A stretch of 64,000 nt of DNA from Luteimonas mephitis DSM 12574 (GTDB taxonomy: Bacteria; Pseudomonadota; Gammaproteobacteria; Xanthomonadales; Xanthomonadaceae), in the NCBI RefSeq assembly GCF_000422305.1, contig NZ_AULN01000019.1, positions 103,284 through 167,283 on the forward strand. The letters are read 5' to 3'. The position numbers and the translations under genes are program-made. The notes under the pieces are model-generated. The model searched no databases. It was given only the letters and a program-made list of their open reading frames with translations, and was not told the DNA's origin. Positions 1-8,772 of the stretch are shown here, in pieces. Position 1 is the stretch's first letter, and every line of letters starts with the position of its first letter.

Positions 1-1451
1 AGCAGCTGCGCGGTCTTCGCGAACTGGATCTGCAGGCCCTTGCCGTTGCGGCTGAGCACGACGTCGCCGTACCACGGGTCGCGATAGGTGCCGGCGTACC
101 CGTCCAGCGGCAGCGAGGGCTTTGAACCCGCATCACGCGCGGCCACGTGCTTCTGCCAGCTCTCGTCCGCATTTCCCTGCGACTTCGCCATCGCCGCTGC
201 GTAGGCCGCCACCCAGTCGGTGCGCGGTGCATCTAGGTAGGCGTCGAGCACGCGCATGGTGATGGCGTTGAACGCCGCGCCGGCCTCCGCACTGGTCAGC
301 ACGACCACGCCCAGCTTCTGCTCCGGCACCAGCGTCAGTCGCGACACCATGCCCGGCCAGCCGCCGGTGTGGTAGACGAGCTTGCTGCCGCGATAGTCGG
401 CCAGCACCCAGCCTTCGCCGTAGCCGAGGAAGTTGGGCTTCGTAGCCGCCAGCTCGGGCACCGACGGCTCGGAAATCGGAATCGGCGTCAGCACCGACCA
501 CATCTCCTTCTGCCGCTTCGCGCTGAACAGACGCTTCGCGTCATCGCCGTCGCCCGACATCACGCCGCCATCGAGCTGCACGCGCATCCACTTCGACAGG
601 TCGTGCACGCTGGAATAGATGCCGCCGGCTCCGGCCACGTTCGACCAGGTCAGCGGCGCGACCGGCCTGAGGTCCTTGAAGTCGAACTTGGCGTGGCCGG
701 TGGCGACGTTGTCGCCGGGCTTGAGGTAATCGGCGTTGAAACGCGTCTCGGCCATGCCCAGCGGCCCGAAGATGCGGGTACGCAGGAACTGCTCGTAGCT
801 CATCCCGCTGGCCGCCTCGATCACCTGCTGGGCGACGCCGAACAGGATGTTGTCGTAGGCGTAGCGCTCGCGGAAACCGCCGCTGATCGGCACGTCGCGC
901 AGGCGCTCGGCCACTTCGCGTGCGCTGTAGGTGGTGGTGGGCCAGAACAGCAGGTCGCCCGCACCCAGGCCCAGGCCGCTGCGGTGCGCGAGCAGGTCGC
1001 GGATGCGCATCTCGCGGGTGATGTAGGCATCGGACATGCGGAACCACGGCAGGTGGTCGATCACGCGGTCTTCGGGCTTGAGCTTGCCCTCGTCGGCGAG
1101 GATCGAGATCGACGCGGCGGTGAAGGCCTTGGTGTTCGACGCGATCGCGAAGGCCGTGTGCGCATCCACCGTCGCCGGCTCGCCGAGCTTGCGCACGCCG
1201 TAGCCGCGTTCGAGCACGACCTGCCCGTCCTTGACGACGGCCACCGCGATGCCCGGCACGTCGAACTGCCCGCGCACGCGTTCGACGTATGCGTCGAGAT
1301 CCTGCAACGCGGCCGGCAGGCTGTCGCCTGCTTGGGTGGCCTCGGCCGGCGTGGCGGCGGGCTGCGCTGCGGCGGCGAAGGCGGCGGCGCCCGACAGCGC
1401 GATGGTGGCAACGAGGCAGGCGCGGCGCAGGAGCGTCGAGGCGGCAGGCAT
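1..1451 (-). CDS. Class C beta-lactamase-like serine hydrolase (3' end outside window)
   Basis: The reading frame is open from the ATG at 1451 to the window edge, so the C-terminus is missing. It begins with an N-terminal signal peptide (Ala-rich to about residue 30). The penicillin-binding/beta-lactamase fold motifs are visible: SNTK at about 105-108 (nucleophile Ser and Lys), YDN at about 199-201 and HTGG at about 361-364. The end that is visible resembles the DUF3471-type C-terminal domain of this family. The family covers esterases, D-aminopeptidases and AmpC-like enzymes. The substrate cannot be read from sequence, and a periplasmic peptidase or esterase is likelier than a true antibiotic lactamase. 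Confidence 0.9.
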   Translation of the reverse strand, partial: MPAASTLLRRACLVATIALSGAAAFAAAAQPAATPAEATQAGDSLPAALQDLDAYVERVRGQFDVPGIAVAVVKDGQVVLERGYGVRKLGEPATVDAHTAFAIASNTKAFTAASISILADEGKLKPEDRVIDHLPWFRMSDAYITREMRIRDLLAHRSGLGLGAGDLLFWPTTTYSAREVAERLRDVPISGGFRERYAYDNILFGVAQQVIEAASGMSYEQFLRTRIFGPLGMAETRFNADYLKPGDNVATGHAKFDFKDLRPVAPLTWSNVAGAGGIYSSVHDLSKWMRVQLDGGVMSGDGDDAKRLFSAKRQKEMWSVLTPIPISEPSVPELAATKPNFLGYGEGWVLADYRGSKLVYHTGGWPGMVSRLTLVPEQKLGVVVLTSAEAGAAFNAITMRVLDAYLDAPRTDWVAAYAAAMAKSQGNADESWQKHVAARDAGSKPSLPLDGYAGTYRDPWYGDVVLSRNGKGLQIQFAKTAQL

Positions 1452-1585
1452 GCTTTTCCCCAGCTGGAATGACCGCAGCATTGTAGACAGGCGCCGCCGC
1501 GCGTCGAAACCACACCCCCGGCACGGGACGAGCACGGCCGAAAGTCGTAGATTCGGTGGCTCCCCGGAACCGCAGGAGGCCCGCC

Positions 1586-2017
1586 GTGTCCCTGGCCGCC
1601 AACACCACGTCCACCATCATTCCCTGCCTGCGCTACCGCGACGCCCTCGCGGCGATCGACTGGCTGTGCCGCGCCTTCGGCTTCGAGAGGCATGCCGTGT
1701 ACGCCGACGGCGACACGGTGCACCACGCGCAGCTGACCTTCGGCAACGGCATGGTCATGCTCGGCTCGGCCGACAGCACCAGCGACTGGGGACGGCAGAT
1801 CGCCCAGCCCGGCGAGATCGGCAATCGCGAAACCCAGAGCCCCTGCGTGGTCGTCGCCGATGCCGACACGCACTACGCGCGGGCGAAGGCCGCGGGCGCC
1901 ACCATCGTCATGGACATCGCCGACCAGGACTACGGCGGACGCGGCTATTCCTGCCGTGACCTCGAGGGCCACCTGTGGTGGTTCGGCAGCTACGATCCGT
2001 GGAAGGCGCATGACTGA
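1586..2017 (+). CDS. VOC-family glyoxalase/bleomycin-resistance-like protein
   Basis: A small single-domain protein of the vicinal oxygen chelate fold (143 residues). It has the early PCLRYRDA strand and the late segment YSCRDLEGHLWWFGSYDP typical of the YkcA/PhnB-like group. An upstream in-frame GTG at 1556 exists. The GTG at 1586 is preferred because AGGAGG lies at 1574-1579 at ideal spacing. Its stop overlaps the start of the following DUF72 gene by 8 bases, so the two are probably translationally coupled. The substrate is unknown, and not all metal-ligand positions can be assigned. Confidence 0.85.
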   Translation: MSLAANTTSTIIPCLRYRDALAAIDWLCRAFGFERHAVYADGDTVHHAQLTFGNGMVMLGSADSTSDWGRQIAQPGEIGNRETQSPCVVVADADTHYARAKAAGATIVMDIADQDYGGRGYSCRDLEGHLWWFGSYDPWKAHD

Positions 2018-2843
2018 CGACCTGTTTGCGGCGAAGCCACCGAAGGCCGTCGACGGCATCCGCGCCGGCATCGGCGGCTGGACGTTCGCGCCCTGGCGCG
2101 GCAACTTCTATCCCGCCGGCCTCGTGCAGCGGCGCGAGCTGGAGTACGCCAGCCGCCACGTCAGCGCGATCGAGATCAACGGCACCTACTACGGCACCCA
2201 GAAGCCGGCGACGTACGCGAAATGGCGCGACGAAACGCCGGAGGGTTTCGTGTTCTCGGCCAAGGCGCCGAAGCGGATCATGGCGTCCAGGGTGCTGGCG
2301 AAGGCCGGCGCGCAGGTCGAGGATTTCATCGCCGGGATCGCCGAACTCGGCGATCGCCTGGGGCCGCTGGTGTGGCAGTTCGATCGCGGCACGAAGATCG
2401 ACCCGGACGACTTCGCGGCATTCCTCGAACTGCTGCCCAAGCGGGTCGGCGCGCGCGTGCTGCGGCACGTGCTCGACGTGCGCGATCCGGGCTTCGTCGA
2501 TGCTGGCTATCTCGCGCTTGCGCGCCGGCACGGCATGGCCACGGCATTCACCGATTCGCCGGAGCATCCGTCGTTCGCCGACGTCACCGCGGATTTCGTC
2601 TACGCGCGGCTGATGCGGTCGCGCGCAGGCATCGCGACGGGCTACGGCGACGGCGAGCTGCGCCAGTGGGCCGCGCGTGCGCGGACGTGGGCAGCCGGTG
2701 GCGAACCCGACGACCTGCCGCGTATCGGCCCGGCGCAGGGGAAGCCGGCCGCCAGGCGTGACGTGTTCATCTATTTCATCAGCGCCGCCAAGGAGCGCAA
2801 CCCGGCCGCGGCGATGGCGCTGCTGCGAGAACTGGGCGCCTGA
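2010..2843 (+). CDS. DUF72 (YecE-like) protein
   Basis: 277 residues of the YecE/DUF72 TIM-barrel family. Recognisable features are GIGGWTFAPWRGNFYP near the N-terminus, the EINGTYYG motif, and the C-terminal segment VFIYFISAAKERNPAAA. The start MTDDLFAAK at 2010 overlaps the preceding VOC gene by 8 bases. Longer in-frame starts upstream would run through the VOC gene and are rejected. The biochemical function of the family is not settled. Members are common beside small stress genes. Confidence 0.88.
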   Translation: MTDDLFAAKPPKAVDGIRAGIGGWTFAPWRGNFYPAGLVQRRELEYASRHVSAIEINGTYYGTQKPATYAKWRDETPEGFVFSAKAPKRIMASRVLAKAGAQVEDFIAGIAELGDRLGPLVWQFDRGTKIDPDDFAAFLELLPKRVGARVLRHVLDVRDPGFVDAGYLALARRHGMATAFTDSPEHPSFADVTADFVYARLMRSRAGIATGYGDGELRQWAARARTWAAGGEPDDLPRIGPAQGKPAARRDVFIYFISAAKERNPAAAMALLRELGA

Positions 2844-3103
2844 CGCGTCCCAGGCAGGCGCGGGCGCCTCGGCCGCGAGCCGACGCCAGTGCGCCGGACG
2901 CTGCAGATCGCGCCTGGCCTCCGCAGCGGTGGCAGTCGAACCGGATCTCCAGCGCCTTGCCGCCATGACCGGGGCCGGATAAGACGGCCCGCAGGCCGGC
3001 GCCGGCGCGCCGATACCCGATGCGGTTCGGGAAATCGTGCGCCGGGTTCTCGAAAACCCCCGCCCGTCCGCGATAATGCCGGATCCAGCCCGCCGCACAT
3101 GCC

Positions 3104-4045
3104 ATGACCCCCGCCGCCAAAGCCCAGTGGCAGATCCACCTGTGCGTCCTGCTGTGGGGCTTCACCGCCATCCTCGGCAAGCTCATCACCCTGCCCGCGC
3201 TGCCGCTGGTGTGGTGGCGCATGCTGCTGGTCACCGCCACGCTGGCGCTGCTGCCGCGGGTCTGGCGCGGGCTGCGCGCGATGTCGCCGCGACTGCTGCT
3301 GGCGTATTCCGGCATCGGCTTGCTGGTGGCCCTGCACTGGCTGACCTTCTACGGTGCGATCAAGCTTTCGAACGCGTCGGTCGGCGCAACTTGCATTGCG
3401 CTGGGCACGCCGATGACCGCGCTGCTGGAACCGTGGCTCGCCGGGCGGCGCTTCTCGTGGCGCGACGTGCTGCTGGGCATCGCAGTGCTGCCTGGCGTGG
3501 CACTGGTGGTGGGCGGGGTGCCCGGCGACATGCACCTGGGCATCGCGGTGGGCGCGCTGTCGGCGCTGTTCGTTGCGATCTTCGGTTCGCTCAACAAGCG
3601 CTTCGTCGAACGCGGCGAGCCGCTGGCGATCACCGCGCTTGAACTCGGCGCGGGCACGCTGCTGCTCACCATGCTCTCACCGCTGATGCCGCTGCTGTTC
3701 CCGGCGTTCTCGGGCACGCTTTTCGCAATCCCCGATGCGCACGACATGGGCTTCCTGCTGGCGCTGGCCCTGGCCTGCACGCTGCTTCCGTTCGCGCTGT
3801 CGCTGGTCGCCCTGCGCCACATGAGCGCGTTCGCCGCGCAGCTGGCAGTCAACCTCGAACCGGTCTATGCCATCGTGCTGGCGATCGTCCTGCTCGGCGA
3901 GCAGCACGAACTGTCGACGCAGTTCTACCTCGGCGTGGCCATCATCCTCGGCGCGGTGCTGGTGTACCCGATGTTCGGGGCGCGCCGTCGGATCGCCCAT
4001 CCCGAAGTGCTCGCCACCGCCGAGAACAAGGGCGTCGCGGAATAG
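3104..4045 (+). CDS. EamA/DMT-family membrane transporter
   Basis: 313 residues with about ten hydrophobic segments arranged as two EamA repeats, such as LLWGFTAILGKLI near the start and the second repeat ending VAIILGAVLVYP. The drug/metabolite transporter superfamily usually exports amino acids, nucleotides or small metabolites through the inner membrane. The substrate cannot be assigned. The gene stands alone: about 260 bases of non-coding DNA precede it and the sigma-factor gene follows in the same direction. Confidence 0.9.
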   Translation: MTPAAKAQWQIHLCVLLWGFTAILGKLITLPALPLVWWRMLLVTATLALLPRVWRGLRAMSPRLLLAYSGIGLLVALHWLTFYGAIKLSNASVGATCIALGTPMTALLEPWLAGRRFSWRDVLLGIAVLPGVALVVGGVPGDMHLGIAVGALSALFVAIFGSLNKRFVERGEPLAITALELGAGTLLLTMLSPLMPLLFPAFSGTLFAIPDAHDMGFLLALALACTLLPFALSLVALRHMSAFAAQLAVNLEPVYAIVLAIVLLGEQHELSTQFYLGVAIILGAVLVYPMFGARRRIAHPEVLATAENKGVAE

Positions 4046-4167
4046 CGGCGACGCCTGCACCGCGCCAGGGCCCGGCGGGTCCAGCATGGAACCCCGGCTG
4101 TGACAAGCCGGCCGCCGCCGCGAACCATGTCCATGACGGGCACAATCGCCCCTGGGCAAAGCCACGA

Positions 4168-4698
4168 ATGCACGCCAGCGCCACCATGACCGCGGACGAC
4201 CGCCAGGGCTTCGACGACCTGCTGCTGCAGCACCGCGGCATCGTGTTCAAGGTCGCCAACGCCTACGCGCGCAGCGCCGAGGACCGCGCCGACCTCGCCC
4301 AGGAAATCGCCGTGCAGCTGTGGCGCGCCTGGCCCGGCTACAACCCTGCCCGCCGTGCATCGACGTGGATGTACCGGATCGCGCTGAACGTCGCGATCTC
4401 GTTCCTGCGCAGCGACGGCCACCGGCGCAGGCATGTGGTGCCGCTCGACGAGGCCGTCCACGACATCGCCGACGACAGCGCAGTCGACCACGAAACAGCC
4501 GAGTCGCTGCGCGTGCTGCACCGCTTCATCGCCACGCTGGAGCCGCTCAACCGCGCCTTGCTGCTGCTCTACCTCGACGAGCGCAGCACCCGCGAGATGG
4601 CCGAGGTGCTCGGCATCTCCGAAAGCAACGTCACCACCAAGATCAGCCGCCTCAAGCAGCGCATCCGCGACCACGTCGCGCCCCCCGGAAACGAATGA
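4168..4698 (+). CDS. ECF-type sigma-70 family RNA polymerase sigma factor
   Basis: 176 residues with a region 2 core (AEDRADLAQEIAVQLWRAW) and a region 4 helix-turn-helix (STREMAEVLGISESNVTTKI). This is the normal two-domain ECF architecture. The family redirects RNA polymerase to stress promoters. A second in-frame ATG follows six codons later, so the exact start is uncertain. The stop codon overlaps the next start as ATGA, so the downstream membrane protein is co-translated and is the natural candidate for its regulator or main client. Confidence 0.92.
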   Translation: MHASATMTADDRQGFDDLLLQHRGIVFKVANAYARSAEDRADLAQEIAVQLWRAWPGYNPARRASTWMYRIALNVAISFLRSDGHRRRHVVPLDEAVHDIADDSAVDHETAESLRVLHRFIATLEPLNRALLLLYLDERSTREMAEVLGISESNVTTKISRLKQRIRDHVAPPGNE

Positions 4699-5372
4699 CG
4701 ATGGAATCGACCATGGAACTCGACGACCTCAAGCAGGCCTGGCAGGCGCTGGATCGCCAGCTGCAGCAGCAGAAGCGGATCAACCTGGAACTGCTTGCCG
4801 AAACCCGCATGCGCAAGGCCAGGGCGGGCTTGCGCTGGCTGCAGGTGCTTGCCGTCGGGCAGGTCGTGGTCGGCCTGGTGGTGACGATCTTCTGCGCGCG
4901 CTTCTGGAGCTCGCACCTGCACGAGCCGGCGCTGCTGCTGTCGGGCATCGTCCTGCACGCCTACGGCGTGGCCATGATCGTCGCCGGGGTCATGGAGATG
5001 CTGCTGCTGGTGCGCACCGACTACGCGGCGCAGGTGGTCACCATCCAGAAATACCTGGCGCTGCTGCGGCAGTGGCGCATCCGGACAAGGCGCTGGTTCG
5101 CGCTGGCGCAGTGGCTCCTGTGGATCCCGGTGACCCTGGTGATGCTCGAGTACCTGTTCGGCTTCAACCTGTGGGCGCATTCGCCTGCGACGGTCGGCGG
5201 TTTCGTCGCAGTGGGCATCGTCGGACTGCTGGCAACGCTGTGGCTGGTATTCTGGTCGCCGCGCGCGCTGCGCAGGCGCGTGGGCGACTATGTCGACGAC
5301 AGTAACACCGGCGCGCTGCTCAAGCGTGCACAGGCATCCCTCGACGAGATCGCGCGCTTCGAGCGCGAGTAG
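4695..5372 (+). CDS. Membrane protein coupled to the ECF sigma factor
   Basis: 225 residues. The first 45 are charged and helical, with a Q-rich stretch LDRQLQQQKR. Four or five hydrophobic spans follow, then a basic tail (RALRRRVGDYVDD). Its ATG overlaps the sigma stop codon (ATGA at 4695-4698). I see no zinc-binding anti-sigma motif (HxxxCxxC), so it is not a classical ZAS anti-sigma factor. The arrangement still suggests it senses or restrains the sigma factor from the inner membrane. That role is inferred from position only. Confidence 0.8.
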   Translation: MTMESTMELDDLKQAWQALDRQLQQQKRINLELLAETRMRKARAGLRWLQVLAVGQVVVGLVVTIFCARFWSSHLHEPALLLSGIVLHAYGVAMIVAGVMEMLLLVRTDYAAQVVTIQKYLALLRQWRIRTRRWFALAQWLLWIPVTLVMLEYLFGFNLWAHSPATVGGFVAVGIVGLLATLWLVFWSPRALRRRVGDYVDDSNTGALLKRAQASLDEIARFERE

Positions 5373-5381
5373 CCGCCGTTA

Positions 5382-5459
5382 CAGGAGCGGCTCCGGCCGC
5401 GAGGCTCTTCAGCCGGGAACGGCACGATTGAAGGAAACTCGCGGCTGGAGCCGCTCCTG
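5382..5459. repeat. REP-like palindromic repeat
   Basis: Two 22-base arms (5382-5403 and 5438-5459) are near-perfect inverted copies around the core GGAGCGGCTCCGGCCGCGA. They are separated by an imperfect spacer. The core matches the short palindromes scattered between xanthomonad genes. A second copy with the same GGAGCGGC...GCCGC logic lies at 31294-31355. Confidence 0.8.
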
Positions 5460-5467
5460 CAAGGGCA

Positions 5468-5502
5468 TAAAAAAAGGCGGGGCCGATTTCCCGGCCCCGC
5501 CC
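5468..5502 (-). terminator. Rho-independent terminator of the DUF4019 gene
   Basis: On the minus strand a GC-rich stem (GGCGGGGCCGG paired with its complement, 5-base loop) is followed by a run of seven T. It lies just downstream of the stop at 5529. Confidence 0.9.
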
Positions 5503-5528
5503 GATACTTCAATCAACGATGGCTTCGC

Positions 5529-6050
5529 TCAGTTGCCGTCGCCCGGACCGCGCAGGCTGTAGCCGGACACGCGCCAGACCTTGTCCTCGTCGAGGCGGAA
5601 CGACACCAGTTCACGCACCGGCTCCTGCGAATTCGCGAAGGTGCTGGGAACCGCGACGTTGAGATAGAAGCCTTCCGGAACGCTGGCCCCGGCCGGGAAC
5701 TGCGAACGGCTCACCGCGGGGTTGCCGCGCGACGACACCTTGCCCAGCTTGTTGCGGTCGATGGTGATCTGCTTGACGAAATCGTCGCGGGTCACCACCC
5801 GCTTCATGGTCGTCGAGGCGGTGTCCCAGACCTGGCCGATCTGGTTGGCGTCCACCATCTGCATGACCTGCAGGGCGGCCTTGCTCATGTCGGCGTTCTG
5901 CTTGGCCAGCTGGGCCTGCTGCTGCGGCGTGAGCGTCTGCTGGGCCGGTGCCGCCGTCTGCTGCGCGGGCTGCGACGGCTGGGCCTGTTGCGCCGAGGCG
6001 GTGCCGATGAAGGCCACGAGGGCGACGGACAGCAGGAAACGATGATTCAT
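5529..6050 (-). CDS. DUF4019-type secreted protein
   Basis: 173 residues. Signal peptide MNHRFLLSVALVAFIGTASA, then a Gln/Ala/Pro-rich linker to about residue 50, then a compact domain containing GQVWDTASTTMKRVVTRDDF and VPEGFYLNVAVPSTFAN. That domain is typical of the DUF4019 family of periplasmic proteins of unknown function. The start was placed at the signal-peptide Met. An in-frame extension to 6296 has no coding character. A strong terminator follows, so it is monocistronic. Confidence 0.85.
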   Translation of the reverse strand: MNHRFLLSVALVAFIGTASAQQAQPSQPAQQTAAPAQQTLTPQQQAQLAKQNADMSKAALQVMQMVDANQIGQVWDTASTTMKRVVTRDDFVKQITIDRNKLGKVSSRGNPAVSRSQFPAGASVPEGFYLNVAVPSTFANSQEPVRELVSFRLDEDKVWRVSGYSLRGPGDGN

Positions 6051-6216
6051 GCGGGTTCCTCGGTACAGGAGATGGATGTCGGACAAGTCTACGCCAAGCC
6101 CCTGCATGGCCGGCACGCCCCTCGTTCGGCGTTGGCCCCCACGCCCCCCCGCGAGGAGTATCTTCGCTGAACGGGCGCGACCAGAGGCCCGCAGCCTTGC
6201 GGGACGGGGGCTCCAA

Positions 6217-7866
6217 ATGGCAGGCGGTCCCGAGACAGTCATGCGGCACGGATTCCTCGCCGAACTCAAGCGCCGTCGCGTGATCCGCGTGGCCATCGTC
6301 TACGCGGTGGTCGGCTGGGTCGTCGTCGAGGTGGCGTCCACGGTACTGCCGCCGCTCAACCTGCCGGACTGGTCGGTCAAGCTGGTGATCGTCCTGGTCG
6401 CGCTCGGATTCCCGATCGCCGTGATCATGGGCTGGATGCTCGATCGCGACCAGGCCGGCGGCAGCGCCCGCGCGGCTCCGTCGGCCGGCGCGCAGGCGGC
6501 GGCCATGCCGGTTGCGCGGCCGGCTCCCGATCCGGCCATCGCCGACGCGCCACCGAAGCCGGACGCCCCGGCAGGCAGCGAACGCCACACCATCGCCGTG
6601 CTGCCCTTCGTCAACATGAGCGGCGACGCCGAGAACGAGTACTTCAGCGACGGCATCTCCGAGGAGATCCTCAACCTGCTCACCAAGCTGCCGCAGCTGA
6701 AGGTCTCGTCGCGCACGTCGTCGTTCAACCTCAAGGGCGAGAAGGTCGATATCCCCACCGCCGCGCGCCAGCTCGGCGTCGACACGATCCTCGAGGGCAG
6801 CGTGCGCCGGGCCGGCGATCGCGTGCGGATCACCGCGCAGCTGATCGAAACCGCCGGCGACTCGCACCTGTGGTCGGAAACCTACGACCGCGAGATCAAG
6901 GACGTGTTCGCGATCCAGGACGACATCGCCCGCAGCATCGCCGATGCGCTGCAGGTGGCGCTGGGCCCGAAGGAGCGGCGGGCGCTGCAGAACGTCGCCA
7001 CCGCCGATGTGCACGCCTACGACTTCTACCTGCGCGGCCGCCGCTACTTCTACGCGATGACCCGGCGCGACTTCCTGCACGCCATCCAGATGTACGAACA
7101 GGCGATCGGGATCGACCCGCAGTATGCGCTGGCCTACGCCGGCATCGCCGACGCCTATTCCTTCCTGTACCGCTACAGCAGCGCCGTGCCGGAGAACATC
7201 GCCCAGGCCGAAAAGGCCAGCCTGCGCGCCGTGGAGCTCGACCCCGATTCGGCCGAAGCCCACGCGGCGCGCGGCACCGCGCTGACGCTTGGCGGCCAGT
7301 ACCCCAAGGCGGAGAAGCACTTCGAAACCGCGATGCTGCTCAACCCCAACCTGTTCGAGTCGTACTTCTTCTACGGCCGCGCCTGCATGTCGGCGGGCAA
7401 CGTGGAGAAGGCGGCGCGCCTGTTCATGCGCGCGGCCGAGGTTAACCCGTCGGACTACCGCACGCTCGGCTTCCTCAGCCAGGCCTACGAGGCGATGGGA
7501 CGCACCGACAGCGCCCGCGAATCGCTGGTGCGGGCAAAGGCAATCCTGGAACAGCACCTGCGCATGAACCCGGACGACAGCCCCGCACTGTGCTTCGGCG
7601 GCGCGATCCTCGCCCAGCTCGGCGACCGCGAGCAGGCCATCGCGTGGACCGAGCGCGCGCTCGATGCGGCGGGAACCGAAGCGTTCATCGTCTACAACTC
7701 CGCCTGCACGTTCGCGCGGCTCGGGGTTACCGATCGCGCATTCGAACTGCTCGAGCGAGCCTTGGCCCAGGGCTGGGGCGACCGCACCTGGATCGAGCAC
7801 GACTCCGACCTCGCCTCGCTGCACGGCGACCCGCGCTTCGACCGCATCCTGCAGCAGCTGTCCTGA
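6217..7866 (+). CDS. Membrane-anchored TolB-like/TPR protein
   Basis: About 549 residues. The N-terminus is basic and followed by two hydrophobic spans (IRVAIVYAVVGWVVVEVAST and KLVIVLVALGFPIAVIMGWM). A Pro/Ala linker comes next, then a TolB/FlgO-like domain (IAVLPFVNMSGDAENEYFSD to about residue 250) and TPR repeats to the C-terminus. This layout is the accessory half of many adenylate cyclases and Ser/Thr kinases, but no catalytic domain is present. A start at 6241 (MRHGFLAELKRRR) is equally plausible. Probably an inner-membrane scaffold; the partner is unknown. Confidence 0.85.
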   Translation: MAGGPETVMRHGFLAELKRRRVIRVAIVYAVVGWVVVEVASTVLPPLNLPDWSVKLVIVLVALGFPIAVIMGWMLDRDQAGGSARAAPSAGAQAAAMPVARPAPDPAIADAPPKPDAPAGSERHTIAVLPFVNMSGDAENEYFSDGISEEILNLLTKLPQLKVSSRTSSFNLKGEKVDIPTAARQLGVDTILEGSVRRAGDRVRITAQLIETAGDSHLWSETYDREIKDVFAIQDDIARSIADALQVALGPKERRALQNVATADVHAYDFYLRGRRYFYAMTRRDFLHAIQMYEQAIGIDPQYALAYAGIADAYSFLYRYSSAVPENIAQAEKASLRAVELDPDSAEAHAARGTALTLGGQYPKAEKHFETAMLLNPNLFESYFFYGRACMSAGNVEKAARLFMRAAEVNPSDYRTLGFLSQAYEAMGRTDSARESLVRAKAILEQHLRMNPDDSPALCFGGAILAQLGDREQAIAWTERALDAAGTEAFIVYNSACTFARLGVTDRAFELLERALAQGWGDRTWIEHDSDLASLHGDPRFDRILQQLS

Positions 7867-7929
7867 CGGACGCTCTTGCACGAACGGAGCGACGCTGCGA
7901 CGCTGTCGCGCCTTCGACACCTGCCTCCC

Positions 7930-8148
7930 ATGCAACGACTCGACTTCCAGCTCGAACGCGACTTCATCGAACTCAACCAGCTGCTCAAGCTCGTCGGCCT
8001 GGTCGACAGCGGCGGCGCCGGCAAGGCAATGGTCGCCGGCGGCGCGGTGCGCGTGGACGGGGTGGTGGAGCTGCGCAAGACCTGCAAGATCCGCGCCGGG
8101 CAGCGGGTCGAGGTGGGCGATGTCCGCATCGACGTGGCCGCCGGCTGA
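7930..8148 (+). CDS. S4-domain RNA-binding protein (YbcJ-like)
   Basis: 72 residues consisting of one S4 RNA-binding fold: LNQLLKLVGLVDSGGAGKAM, then GGAVRVDGVVELRKTCKIR. Length and pattern match the YbcJ group of stand-alone S4 proteins, which are thought to bind structured RNA. The in-frame start at 7876 gives a poorly conserved extension, so MQRLDFQLERDF at 7930 is preferred. Confidence 0.85.
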   Translation: MQRLDFQLERDFIELNQLLKLVGLVDSGGAGKAMVAGGAVRVDGVVELRKTCKIRAGQRVEVGDVRIDVAAG

Positions 8149-8211
8149 CTCGAGAGCATCCGCCGCCGCGGCCCGATACAGTATCGGCTCCCACCGCGAA
8201 CGGATCGCATC

Positions 8212-8772
8212 GTGACGACATCCCTGCTGCTCTCGGCCATCCTCGCCGTCGCCCTGCTGGCCTGGGCGATGATGCTGTTCAACCGCCTGGTACGCCTGCG
8301 CAACCAGGTGCGCACGGCGTGGGCCGACATCGACGTGCAGCTCACCCGCCGCCACGACCTGGTGCCCGCGCTGGTCGCCGCGGTGAAGGGCTATGCCAGC
8401 CATGAGGGCGCGCTGCTCGAAGCGGTCACCACGCTGCGCGCGCAGGCCACGGCCGAACGCGCGCCGGGCCGGCTGGGCGATGTCGAGGGCCAGCTCGAGC
8501 ACGCGCTCGGGCGGCTGGTCGCGCTCAAGGAGGCCTACCCGGACCTCAAGGCCAACCAGAACTTCTCCCAGCTGCAGCGCGACCTGGTCGAAGTGGAGGA
8601 ATCGCTGCAGTACGCGCGCCGCTTCTACAACGGCGCGGTGCGCGACTACAACGACGCGGTGCAACGCGTGCCGGACCTGCTGGTGGCGCGCAGCTGCGGT
8701 TTCAACGCGGCCGAATTCTTCCAGGCCGATGAAGCGCAGCGCGCGGCGGTGAAAGTGGAGTTGCCGCGATGA
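8212..8772 (+). CDS. LemA-family protein
   Basis: 186 residues with an N-terminal membrane span followed by the LemA helical core: NQVRTAWADIDVQLTRRHDL, the AYPDLKANQNF motif, and RRFYNGAVRDYNDAV near the end. It starts at a GTG. Its stop overlaps the ATG of the DUF2207 gene (ATGA at 8769-8772). LemA and DUF2207 proteins are repeatedly found together and are presumed to form a membrane complex. The function is unknown. Confidence 0.93.
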   Translation: MTTSLLLSAILAVALLAWAMMLFNRLVRLRNQVRTAWADIDVQLTRRHDLVPALVAAVKGYASHEGALLEAVTTLRAQATAERAPGRLGDVEGQLEHALGRLVALKEAYPDLKANQNFSQLQRDLVEVEESLQYARRFYNGAVRDYNDAVQRVPDLLVARSCGFNAAEFFQADEAQRAAVKVELPR

